From the NCBI GenBank assembly GCA_013298455.1, contig JAAFHR010000072.1, positions 630 to 10,957 of the forward strand: a stretch of 10,328 nt of DNA, read 5' to 3'. Positions 1-6,378 of this stretch are shown here, one piece after another. The notes beneath the pieces were generated by a model, which saw only the letters and a program-made list of their open reading frames with translations, was not told where the DNA came from and searched no databases. How positions within the stretch are numbered: the stretch's first letter is position 1; every line of letters starts with the position of its first letter. This DNA is from Betaproteobacteria bacterium (GTDB lineage Bacteria; Pseudomonadota; Gammaproteobacteria; Burkholderiales; Casimicrobiaceae). Made by a program: the position numbers and the translations under genes.

Positions 1-373
1 CAATCGCCGCTGAGAGCTTCACCGCGGGTGAAATGTCTTGGTTAACGAAGTGAACGGGCACCTTCATGTGCAGTTTCTTCGATGCTTCAACGCGCTGAAA
101 ATCGATGTGCAGAATCTGCTGTTTGAACGGATGGTATTGCACATCGCGCAAGAGCACTTGGCTCTTAGCGGCGCCAACGGTCATTGCCAACACGGAGCTG
201 TGGAAATCCTCTTTCTTGAGGGCGTGCCAGAGCGCGTTGTGATCGAGCTCGATCATCTCAGGTTTGGCTTCGCCGCCGTAGACGATGCCAGGAACTTTTG
301 CCGTGTGACGCAGGCGGCGGCTCGCTCCGGTGCCCTGTAGCGTCCGCGGGAAAGCGGTGAATTCAGTAGCCAT
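1..373 (-). CDS. rplY: 50S ribosomal protein L25, CTC/TL5-type (partial, N-terminal 124 residues)
   Basis: L25 binds 5S rRNA in the central protuberance of the 50S subunit; the longer CTC/TL5 form has an extra C-terminal beta domain and is linked to general stress. The visible protein starts MATEFTAFPRTLQGTGASRR. It continues through the family-typical RDVQYHPFKQQILHIDFQRV (residues 76-95) into KVPVHFVNQDISPAVKL (about 104-120), where the second domain begins, so this is the long form and not the short 94-residue enterobacterial form. The start is supported by GGAG at 382-385 (complement), 8 bases upstream. The 3' end lies beyond base 1; pth would be expected next from betaproteobacterial order, but it is not visible. 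The gene lies 234 bases downstream of prs with a REP-like pair in the gap, so co-transcription with prs is likely but not proven. Confidence 0.95.
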   Translation of the reverse strand, partial: MATEFTAFPRTLQGTGASRRLRHTAKVPGIVYGGEAKPEMIELDHNALWHALKKEDFHSSVLAMTVGAAKSQVLLRDVQYHPFKQQILHIDFQRVEASKKLHMKVPVHFVNQDISPAVKLSAAI

Positions 374-381
374 AGTAGTAA

Positions 382-385
382 CTCC
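382..385 (-). promoter_or_regulatory. Ribosome binding site of rplY
   Basis: Complement reads GGAG, 8 bases before the ATG at 373-371. It fixes the rplY start and shows that the gene carries its own good translation signal despite the long gap after prs. Confidence 0.7.
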
Positions 386-500
386 AAGTAGTTGAGGTGG
401 TCACCGATTGAACGGCGGCACCTCGATTAGTTTTACCGTGACAGCGCGACCACTGTGGCGGTAAAGGCTGCGCAGGAAAAGTTGCGCAGAAAAGCGATTT

Positions 501-600
501 GTCATCCCCGCGAAGGCGGGGATCCATTTGTGCATACTGCGGCGCTTCGATTGAGCAGCTTTGCTCCGCCACCATGGATTCCCGCCTTCGCGGGAATGAC
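501..600. repeat. REP-like inverted-repeat pair, type A, copy 1 (prs-rplY spacer)
   Basis: Two 27-base arms, 501-527 and 574-600, are inverted copies matching at 25 of 27 positions. Each arm also folds on itself with a perfect 8-bp stem: ATCCCCGC/GCGGGGAT on the left and ATTCCCGC/GCGGGAAT on the right, around a 4-base loop. About 46 bases separate the arms. The element lies wholly between the prs stop and the rplY start, within the presumed transcript, where it could act as a processing or attenuation hairpin. The same arm type recurs at 7008-7108. It resembles widespread REP/BIME-type non-autonomous repeats; no transposase is nearby. The rest of the 374-607 spacer shows no gene. Confidence 0.85.
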
Positions 601-607
601 AGTTGAT

Positions 608-1570
608 TTATTCAGTAAACAACGAAGACACCGAGTCTTCGTTTGAAATTCGTTGCATCGTTTCGGCGATCAATTGAGCGCTCGAAATTTGGCGGATTTT
701 GCCGCCGGGGCCAGCCAGCGCCGCCGCTTCTTTCGAGAGCGGAATCGTGTCAGTGACCACCAGCGAATCAATCGCTGGCCCCGCTAAACGGCTCGCTGCT
801 TCGCCAGAGAGCACACCGTGGGTGCAATACGCAATCACTTTCACCGCGCCGTTGTCTTTCAACGCCTGTGCGCCTTTGCACAAGGTGTTGGCGGTGTCGA
901 CGATGTCGTCCATGATGAGACAGGTACGGCCTTCAACGTCACCGATGATGTTCATCACTTCGGACACATTGGCCTTCGGGCGGCGCTTATCGATGATCGC
1001 CAAATCGGTGTCGAGCCGCTTCGCCACAGCTCGCGCACGAACCACACCGCCCACGTCGGGCGACACGACCAAGAGGTTTTCGTATTTCTGCTTCCAAATA
1101 TCGGCGAGCAAAATTGGCGTCGCGTAAATATTGTCAACAGGAATATTGAAAAAGCCCTGAATCTGATCGGCGTGCAAATCCATCGTTAAGACGCGATCCA
1201 CGCCAACGGCTGAGAGCATGTCCGCCACCACTTTGGCCGAAATCGCCACGCGAGCAGAGCGCGGACGGCGGTCTTGGCGGGCGTAGCCGAAATATGGCAT
1301 CGCCGCGGTGATTCGCCCAGCGGATGCGCGCTTCAACGCATCGACCATGATCACCAATTCCATCAAATTGTCGTTCGTCGGCGCGCACGTCGATTGCAGC
1401 ACGAACACATCTTTGCCGCGCACGTTTTCGAGGATTTCGACGTTGACTTCGCCGTCGGAAAACTTACTCACCTGCGCTTTGCCGATTCGCAAATTCAGGT
1501 GTTCAACCACCGAATGCGCCAGCTTCGCGTTGGCGTTGCCGGTGAAAACCATCATGTCGTTGAAGCTCAT
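608..1570 (-). CDS. prs: Ribose-phosphate pyrophosphokinase (PRPP synthetase)
   Basis: Cytosolic enzyme transferring pyrophosphate from ATP to ribose-5-phosphate to make PRPP, the precursor for purine, pyrimidine, histidine, tryptophan and NAD synthesis. The 320-residue product has the length of class I bacterial enzymes. Visible motifs are the N-terminal MMVFTGNAN strand, the RRPRSARVAISAK ATP-contact region (about 101-113), the PRS signature DLHADQIQGFF (131-141), the catalytic loop KRRPKAN (195-201) and the PRPP-binding loop DDIVDTANT (221-229). No key residue is missing. The start at 1570 gives the usual N-terminus, but the bases upstream contain no clear Shine-Dalgarno sequence, and an intrinsic terminator ends only about 40 bases upstream. 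Expression may therefore depend on read-through or on a promoter hidden in the tRNA/terminator region. The identification itself is secure. Confidence 0.98.
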   Translation of the reverse strand: MSFNDMMVFTGNANAKLAHSVVEHLNLRIGKAQVSKFSDGEVNVEILENVRGKDVFVLQSTCAPTNDNLMELVIMVDALKRASAGRITAAMPYFGYARQDRRPRSARVAISAKVVADMLSAVGVDRVLTMDLHADQIQGFFNIPVDNIYATPILLADIWKQKYENLLVVSPDVGGVVRARAVAKRLDTDLAIIDKRRPKANVSEVMNIIGDVEGRTCLIMDDIVDTANTLCKGAQALKDNGAVKVIAYCTHGVLSGEAASRLAGPAIDSLVVTDTIPLSKEAAALAGPGGKIRQISSAQLIAETMQRISNEDSVSSLFTE

Positions 1571-1611
1571 GGTGCGGTCTGGTGAGCGAAATGCACGTAG
1601 GTGCGTTAGCG

Positions 1612-1648
1612 AAAAAAAACGGCCTTAAAGTGGTTGCCTTAAGACCGT
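1612..1648 (-). terminator. Rho-independent terminator after tRNA-Gln
   Basis: On the minus strand a 12-bp stem (1648-1637 with 1630-1619, containing two G-U pairs) closes a 6-base loop and is followed directly by eight T residues (1619-1612). It begins 13 bases after the tRNA CCA end. It is the clearest intrinsic terminator in the window. It would end the lolB-ispE-tRNA transcript, or the tRNA transcript, before prs. Confidence 0.88.
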
Positions 1649-1661
1649 TTCGGTGTGAGTT

Positions 1662-1736
1662 TGGCAGGGGAGGAAGGGATCGAACCTACGTATACCGGAA
1701 TCAAAATCCGGTGCCTTACCACTTGGCGACTCCCCT
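1662..1736 (-). tRNA. tRNA-Gln, anticodon TTG
   Basis: A 75-base cloverleaf on the minus strand, with CCA encoded at 1664-1662. The acceptor stem AGGGGAG/CTCCCCT pairs fully, with discriminator G. The D arm is GCC/GGC with a 9-base loop. The anticodon stem CCGGA/TCCGG encloses loop TTTTGAT, giving anticodon TTG (1704-1702) for Gln codon CAA. The variable loop is 5 bases. The T loop is TTCGATC. The T stem is GTAGG/CCTTC, leaving a U-U mismatch at pair 50-64 where CCTAC would be expected. The gene sits 56 bases downstream of ispE with no obvious promoter between them, so it is probably processed from the lolB-ispE transcript. A strong terminator follows it. Confidence 0.96.
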
Positions 1737-1792
1737 ACACCTGATCGAAGCACCGGAGTGTTTCGCCAGTCGTCGCGATTTTCAGCGAAGCC

Positions 1793-2665
1793 CTAAATTA
1801 TAGCAGCGCCAAATTCGTCGTGCAAAGGGTGGCGGTTGAGTGTTTGCACGGCCCACGCCGAAATCGAGCCAGACGCCAGTTTTGACGCGGCGGAGCGGGC
1901 CGTTTGAACGTCATCGGTGAGCGCGAAAACGGCGCTGCCAGAGCCCGACATGCGCGGCGTTAATCCAAGATCACGCATCGATTGGCATAGCTCAGTGACG
2001 CGCGGTTCGATGGCCTGCGCGGCAAGCTGCATGTCGTTTTGGCCGTGATTCAACGCAAACATCGGTGCGTTAGACGCGGCGGAGTCTCGGGTCAAATTCG
2101 GATGCCGAAAAACAGATGCAGTCGAAACGGGCACGGCAGGATGCGCCAAAACGAGGTGTTGCAGCGGCAAAGTGACTGCACGCAGGTGCTCTCCGATGCC
2201 AGACACCAGCGCCGGCCGGCCAAACACAAAAAACGGAACATCCGCGCCGAGCTCGAGTGAAATCGACAGTAGGCGCTCACTTGAAAGCCTGCAGTTCCAG
2301 AGCCGAAGCAAACCCAAAAGCGTAGTCGCCGCATCCGAACTGCCTCCGCCCAGACCTGCGCCTTGGGGGATTCGTTTAGTCAATCGAACATCCGCGCCGA
2401 GCGCACAACCTGTTTCCGCCTGCAAAGCCCGCGCCGCGCGACACGCCAGATCGGTCTCCGCCGTGATCCCGACGGGCGGATCAAGCAAGCGAATTTCGCC
2501 ATCGTCTCGAAGCCTTAACTCGACCGTGTCCGCCAACGAAATCGGCACAAACACAGATTCCAGCAGGTGGTAACCATCGGCACGGCGACCGGTGATGTGC
2601 AAAAACAAATTGAGTTTCGCGGGGGCTGGTAGCCGCAAAACAGATTTACTGCCCGGCGAATTCAT
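1793..2665 (-). CDS. ispE: 4-diphosphocytidyl-2-C-methyl-D-erythritol kinase
   Basis: GHMP-family kinase of the MEP isoprenoid pathway; it phosphorylates the 2-hydroxyl of CDP-methylerythritol using ATP in the cytosol. The 290-residue product shows the substrate-site segment PAPAKLNLFLHI with the catalytic-type Lys17, the glycine-rich ATP loop GAGLGGGSSDAAT (102-114), the catalytic Asp in LGADVPFF (Asp142) and the C-terminal GHMP segment MSGSGSAVFAL. I chose the ATG at 2665-2663; a TTG lies immediately upstream at 2668. The start overlaps the lolB stop by 20 bases, indicating translational coupling in one operon. The lolB-ispE-tRNA-Gln-prs order agrees with betaproteobacterial gene order. Nothing is truncated. 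Confidence 0.97.
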   Translation of the reverse strand: MNSPGSKSVLRLPAPAKLNLFLHITGRRADGYHLLESVFVPISLADTVELRLRDDGEIRLLDPPVGITAETDLACRAARALQAETGCALGADVRLTKRIPQGAGLGGGSSDAATTLLGLLRLWNCRLSSERLLSISLELGADVPFFVFGRPALVSGIGEHLRAVTLPLQHLVLAHPAVPVSTASVFRHPNLTRDSAASNAPMFALNHGQNDMQLAAQAIEPRVTELCQSMRDLGLTPRMSGSGSAVFALTDDVQTARSAASKLASGSISAWAVQTLNRHPLHDEFGAAII

Positions 2666-3434
2666 CAATCACCCACCGCAATTCAGTATCCGTTTCCGGC
2701 GTGTAAACCCAGCGCATTCGGCGCGCGAAGTTTGGTGCCGTCTCAGTACGCGCACTCACCTCGATCAGCCAGCCCGCTTCGGTGAAACGCTGAAGCCGTG
2801 AAGTGGTGTCACGCTCAATGGCGTTTGCCGCGTTTGCTGCGGACGGCAGGCCTTGTAACCACGCCGAAAACTGCGCATCCGTGACGCGAATTTCGATGAA
2901 CGATTGCAGCAGCTCCGACAAGCTCGCTGCGCTTCGTGTTGCGCCGTCTGCCATGGTCACCGTTGCCGATTGCGCGGTGGCGTCGATTCGGGCGAGCGGT
3001 GTCGAAGCGGGAGTGAAAAGCTCGAGCGTTTTCATTACGCCGCGTTGCTCGTAGCGAAATTGGCCGCTGGCCGTGGAATCGCTGCGTTTGGCGCTGAAAC
3101 GGCCCGATGTGGTGAAGGATTGGAGGGGTTGGGCGATAACGGGCGTTGGCGTTACTGCGTTCTGCGCAGCGGATGTTTTCGACACTTGCGTGGCGCATCC
3201 ATTGAGGGACAGCACGAGCAGTGTGGCCACCAGCAAGCCAACGCACCCAGACCCCCTCTCCTGCAGGCGGGAGAGGGTTGGGGTGAGGGTGGTCTGCGCA
3301 ACAGAAAAGCGGTGGGCAGCCAGTCCTGCCCGCGCCACCACACCCTCATCCCCAGCCCTTCTCCCGCCTGCAGGAGAACGGAGCCAGATCATCGCATTTG
3401 TCAACCCACTCAGTCTCGGGAAGCACGGCAACAT
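2646..3434 (-). CDS. lolB: Outer-membrane lipoprotein receptor LolB (start uncertain)
   Basis: LolB accepts lipoproteins from LolA and inserts them in the inner leaflet of the outer membrane. The mature part, about 183 residues from the lipobox LNGC (Cys encoded at 3197-3195), shows the GRFSAKR strand, SGQFRYEQ, the FTPASTPLARI region, a WLQGLPSA segment and the GWLIEV strand, as in LolB. Mature length is close to the E. coli protein. The open frame extends to an ATG at 3434, directly abutting the stop of the upstream TPR gene, which makes the lipobox Cys residue 80. That is far too long for a lipoprotein leader. Most of the extra N-terminal sequence is translated from an inverted-repeat element (3257-3377). 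In-frame alternatives near the lipobox are TTG at 3236 and GTG at 3230, but neither provides the basic n-region a signal peptide needs or a well-spaced ribosome site. Identity is supported by adjacency to ispE; the start is unresolved. Confidence 0.87.
   Translation of the reverse strand: MLPCFPRLSGLTNAMIWLRSPAGGRRAGDEGVVARAGLAAHRFSVAQTTLTPTLSRLQERGSGCVGLLVATLLVLSLNGCATQVSKTSAAQNAVTPTPVIAQPLQSFTTSGRFSAKRSDSTASGQFRYEQRGVMKTLELFTPASTPLARIDATAQSATVTMADGATRSAASLSELLQSFIEIRVTDAQFSAWLQGLPSAANAANAIERDTTSRLQRFTEAGWLIEVSARTETAPNFARRMRWVYTPETDTELRWVIDEFAGQ
3257..3377. repeat. REP-like inverted-repeat pair, type B, inside the lolB 5' frame
   Basis: The left arm (3257-3291) and right arm (3341-3377) are inverted copies differing by about two substitutions and two single-base indels. 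Both carry the core TCTCCTGCAGGCGGGAGA, followed by G/T-rich sequence ending GAGGGTG. About 49 bases lie between them. The element is distinct in sequence from the repeats at 501-600 and 7008-7108. It remains open in the lolB frame and encodes stretches such as TLTPTLSRLQERG, a translation seen when such repeats are read as protein. Confidence 0.82.
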
Positions 3435-5195
3435 CTAAGGGTCCAGCCGCTGCATCGTCTTCTTCAATATCTCGCTATCGGGCTGCTTCACGAGCTGCGC
3501 GCGCCAGATCGTGCGGGCTTCGTCTTTGCGGCCTTGAGCCCAGAGCACCTCGCCCAAATGTGCAGCGATTTCACCGTCTTCAAACTTGGCGAGTGAGAGG
3601 CGCAAAAAACGCTCGGCCTCATCAAGCCGACCCTCGCGAAACGCGATCCAACCCATGCTGTCGAGAATCGCAGGGTCGTCGGGTGCGGCTTTGTGGGCTT
3701 TCTCAATCAGGGCACGCGCTTCGGGCAGTTTTTCGCCACGATCTGCAAGCGCGTAGCCCAGCGCGTTGTTGGCGTCGGGCCGATCTGGGGCGGCAGCGAG
3801 CACTTTCCGCAAACGTTTTTCTGATTCAGCTTGATCGCCAATTCGGTCGGCCAGCATCGCACTTTCATAGAGCAAATCCATGTCTTTTTCATCGGCCGCG
3901 ATGGCACGGTCGAGCGAAGCCAGTGCTTTCACGTTGTCACCCGCTTCGCGCCAAATGATCGATTCGGTTTGTGCGTAGGTCGATTTTTCGCGCGGCGTGG
4001 TGGGCGTGAGCGTTTGCAAATGGCTCAAAGCCTGCAGCGTTCGCTTGTCGCTGGCAAGCGCGCCAGCAAGCCGCAATTGGGATTCCCAGTAGCGATCACC
4101 GTTACCCGTTTTTTGCACCTTGGCGTAGCGCTCAGCGGCTTCCGCCCAGCGTTTGCGGGCTTCGGAAATGCGCCCCAAGTAGTAGCGAATCGCGCCCACG
4201 TCGCCGCGCTCTTCGGCGATGGCGGCGTTAAATTCCGTCTCGGCCGTTTCCCAGTCTTGGGCAGAAAAAGCGGCCAAGGTGGCCGAGAGTTTCATCTCTT
4301 CGCCGTCTTCGGTGCCGTCGTCGCTTAAATCCAAAAAGAGTTTTCGTGCTTCGGCGAATTTGCCGTCGTCGAATTTTGCGCGTGCCAACATCAATTTGAG
4401 TTCGCGCGACTCTGAGTTTGCCGCCACGGCATCTTCGAGCACTTTGAGCGAATCCGCGCCCGCTTTACCGCTGCGCCGCGACGTCGCTTTCTCATCGCTC
4501 GCCTGCAGTAATCGGGCTTTCACCGCCACCGCCTGCGGCCAATTCGGCTTGATCGCGAGCGCTCGATCAATCGAGATCAGCGCGTCGTTAATGCGAGAGT
4601 AATCTGTGCCGGTGCTGGCAATGGAGAGCGCGTAATGCGATTCGGCCAGATCAGGCTGCGTTTCGGTGAACACACTGGCCATGCGCACCGCGAAATCACG
4701 ATTTTTGTGTTGCGCAATTTGTCGCGATAAATCGAGGATCGCTGCGCCGCGCATGTCAGCGGGAAACGCAACCGCGTTCGACACCGCTTTCAGCGCGCCG
4801 ACTTCATCATTACTGTTGAGCGCCAATGCCAACGCGATTTGATTGGCGCGTGGCGAGGCGGAATCGCTCGCTTGCCAAATGGCCACAATTTCTTTGGCCT
4901 CATCCGAACGCCGCGCGCGAAGCAACAACTCAACCGCACGCTCCGAGACTTTCGCATCGCGACTTCGCCGCGCCATTTCCGAATACGTGGCGGCGGCGGT
5001 CGCCAAATCGCCTTCTTGCAATGCAAATTCAGCAGCGAGCACGCCCAACACAATGGCGCGGTCGTTGAGTGCCGTTTGCGCAACGGCTAGCGGGCTGCAA
5101 ATCAATGCAGCACCAGCCACGAGCGGCGCGACGGCGCGCTGCAAAACGCCACGTGAATTCAGAGCAAAACGAAACGTCGGAAAATCAGTTTTCAT
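3435..5195 (-). CDS. Exported tetratricopeptide-repeat protein
   Basis: A 586-residue protein with a Sec signal peptide (basic residues at 2, 9, 15 and 20, a hydrophobic stretch at about 21-38, and AVA|Q cleavage after residue 39), so it is probably periplasmic. The remainder is a helical TPR array. Recognisable units include LGVLAAEFALQEGDLATAAA near the N-terminus, YLGRISEARKRWAEAAERYA in the middle, and C-terminal copies such as NALGYALADRGEKLPEARAL and AAHLGEVLWAQGRKDEART. TPR arrays bind protein partners; no enzymatic domain is visible. A large TPR protein in this place before lolB and divergent from mutM is usual in betaproteobacteria, which suggests an envelope role, but the function is not established here. 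The ATG at 5195 gives a clean signal peptide; an ATG at 5207 (four residues longer) is possible. The frame stays open to 5513, but that would overlap mutM head-on. The stop abuts the lolB frame. Confidence 0.92.
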   Translation of the reverse strand: MKTDFPTFRFALNSRGVLQRAVAPLVAGAALICSPLAVAQTALNDRAIVLGVLAAEFALQEGDLATAAATYSEMARRSRDAKVSERAVELLLRARRSDEAKEIVAIWQASDSASPRANQIALALALNSNDEVGALKAVSNAVAFPADMRGAAILDLSRQIAQHKNRDFAVRMASVFTETQPDLAESHYALSIASTGTDYSRINDALISIDRALAIKPNWPQAVAVKARLLQASDEKATSRRSGKAGADSLKVLEDAVAANSESRELKLMLARAKFDDGKFAEARKLFLDLSDDGTEDGEEMKLSATLAAFSAQDWETAETEFNAAIAEERGDVGAIRYYLGRISEARKRWAEAAERYAKVQKTGNGDRYWESQLRLAGALASDKRTLQALSHLQTLTPTTPREKSTYAQTESIIWREAGDNVKALASLDRAIAADEKDMDLLYESAMLADRIGDQAESEKRLRKVLAAAPDRPDANNALGYALADRGEKLPEARALIEKAHKAAPDDPAILDSMGWIAFREGRLDEAERFLRLSLAKFEDGEIAAHLGEVLWAQGRKDEARTIWRAQLVKQPDSEILKKTMQRLDP

Positions 5196-5262
5196 AGCGG
5201 CGAGCATACACTTCTCGATTCGAGCGCACGCCGCGCAGATTCGTTCCCCAGATTCGTTTTTC
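5196..5262. promoter_or_regulatory. Divergent mutM / TPR-lolB operon control region
   Basis: Only 67 bases separate the two divergent start codons, so the promoters of both transcripts must lie here or overlap the coding ends. I see no good match to a sigma-70 -35/-10 pair on either strand. There is no clear Shine-Dalgarno before mutM, and only GAGAAG (complement), about 15 bases before the TPR start at 5195. The assignment is by position only. Confidence 0.4.
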
Positions 5263-6084
5263 ATGCCTGAACTTCCCGAAGTAGAGACCGTTCGTCGCGG
5301 ACTCAGCGCTGCCACGGTGGGCGCAAAAATTGTCGACGTGACGGTACGTGATCGACGTTTGCGTTGGGCGATTGCGAAGGATTTCGAAGCGATTTTGTCG
5401 GGACAAACGATTGAGCTTATCGAGCGGCGCAGCAAATATTTGCTGTTTCGGTTGACCGACAAAACGCTGCTTGCGCACTTGGGAATGACGGGCAGTTTTG
5501 TCGCGCTGCCCACGGTGAATTTGCCCGCCGTGAAGGCCCACGATCACGTCGACTTCACGCTTGATTCGGGCATCACGATTCGCTACAACGACCCGCGACG
5601 ATTTGGTTCGATGCACGTGTTTTCAAGCGACGACGCAGCGCAGCCGCTTCTAAAAATACTCGGCCCCGAGCCGCTCACCGACGCGCTCACCGGCCAGCAC
5701 CTCTTCGAGGCCACGCGCCGCCGAAGTTGCGCGGTAAAGCTCGCGCTGATGGACAACAGCGTTGTGGTGGGTGTCGGCAACATCTACGCCAATGAATCTC
5801 TGTTTCGCGCTGGCATTCACCCCAGCCGCGCCGCCAATCGGGTGTCACTCAAACGCTATGAATTGCTCGCCGCCGAAATCAAAATCGTGCTCGCTGAGGC
5901 CATCAATGCGGGGGGCTCCACCCTTCGCGATTTCGTCAACACCAGCGGCGAACCTGGCTATTTTCAGCTCGACTATTTTGTGTACGGACGAGACGGTGAG
6001 CCCTGCAAGCGCTGTGGAGCCACGCTCAAACTCAGCCGACACGGCGGGCGGGCGACGGTGCATTGTTTAACGTGTCAGCGATAG
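5263..6084 (+). CDS. mutM: Formamidopyrimidine-DNA glycosylase (Fpg/MutM)
   Basis: Bifunctional glycosylase/AP lyase that removes 8-oxoguanine and formamidopyrimidines from DNA in base excision repair. The 273-residue product begins MPELPEVETVRRGL; the mature N-terminal Pro2 is the Schiff-base nucleophile and Glu3 the acid. Lys58 (RRSKYLLFRL) matches the DNA-contacting lysine of the family, and HLGMTGSF (72-79) is the conserved hairpin with the intercalating Met75. RYNDPRRFG and GVGNIYANE (H2TH region) are intact. The zinc finger has Cys248, Cys251, Cys268 and Cys271, with Arg263 in GRATVHC corresponding to the phosphate-gripping Arg. The frame is open far upstream (to 4843), but that part is antisense to the TPR gene and the MPELPE start is diagnostic. 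No residue of the active site is missing. Confidence 0.98.
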   Translation: MPELPEVETVRRGLSAATVGAKIVDVTVRDRRLRWAIAKDFEAILSGQTIELIERRSKYLLFRLTDKTLLAHLGMTGSFVALPTVNLPAVKAHDHVDFTLDSGITIRYNDPRRFGSMHVFSSDDAAQPLLKILGPEPLTDALTGQHLFEATRRRSCAVKLALMDNSVVVGVGNIYANESLFRAGIHPSRAANRVSLKRYELLAAEIKIVLAEAINAGGSTLRDFVNTSGEPGYFQLDYFVYGRDGEPCKRCGATLKLSRHGGRATVHCLTCQR

Positions 6085-6251
6085 ATGAATGAAAATCGGC
6101 AATGGCTTTATTGTTAAAGGCCAATAAAAATAAAGAGATTGAAGAAATTTCAATAGTTATTGAAAAGTAATATAACCAACGTGTAGCCCATATCAAAAAA
6201 GACGTTTGATAATAAAGTTACCTAATTTTCTACGGGGCTTTAGGAATGAGT
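6085..6251. other. AT-rich spacer after mutM, with weak hairpins
   Basis: This stretch departs sharply from the surrounding composition: 6121-6180 is 13/60 G+C (22%) and 6181-6240 is 21/60 (35%). It holds a hairpin at 6103-6123 (8 bp with one bulge, loop TTGT), which could serve mutM termination though no T-run follows, and an AT stem-loop at 6191-6211 (TATCAAA/TTTGATA). A 22-codon reading frame (6102-6170) is present but unproven. No recognised gene. Confidence 0.5.
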
Positions 6252-6354
6252 GTTGTCATCCTGAGCGGAGCGAAGGATCAATACGCGCACAGAGATCGCC
6301 CGAGCGAGCGGGAAAGTACGCACACTGATGTTTCGCTCCGCTCAACATGACAAC
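6252..6354. repeat. Inverted-repeat pair, type C, between convergent mutM and lrp-type genes
   Basis: Arms 6252-6274 and 6332-6354 are 23-base inverted copies differing at two positions; the core is TGAGCGGAGCGAA. The spacer is about 57 bases. The arm resembles the GTCATCCTGAGCG-type dispersed repeat seen in many bacterial genomes. It sits just beyond the 3' end of the lrp-type gene (stop at 6379), where a hairpin could help end transcription from either side. No transposase accompanies it. Confidence 0.8.
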
Positions 6355-6378
6355 GCCCCAAAAGCAGCTCAATCTGAT

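Noticed and set aside
501..600. CRISPR-like repeat arrangement
   Set aside because: There are only two arms per element and they are inverted rather than direct repeats; there are no regular spacers and no cas genes.
3257..3377. Insertion sequence remnant
   Set aside because: There is no transposase-like reading frame, and the element is only about 120 bases, consistent with a non-autonomous repeat pair rather than an IS.
2904..3596. 230-codon plus-strand frame across lolB and the TPR 3' end
   Set aside because: It is antisense to two well-supported genes, runs through the repeat element and has no recognisable domain.
4843..5262. Upstream extension of the mutM frame by 140 codons
   Set aside because: It is antisense to the TPR gene's N-terminus, and Fpg proteins must begin MPELPE for the Pro2 nucleophile; the start is at 5263.
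5196..5513. N-terminal extension of the TPR protein frame to 5513
   Set aside because: It would overlap mutM head-on, and the signal peptide begins at 5195; the extension is a shadow.
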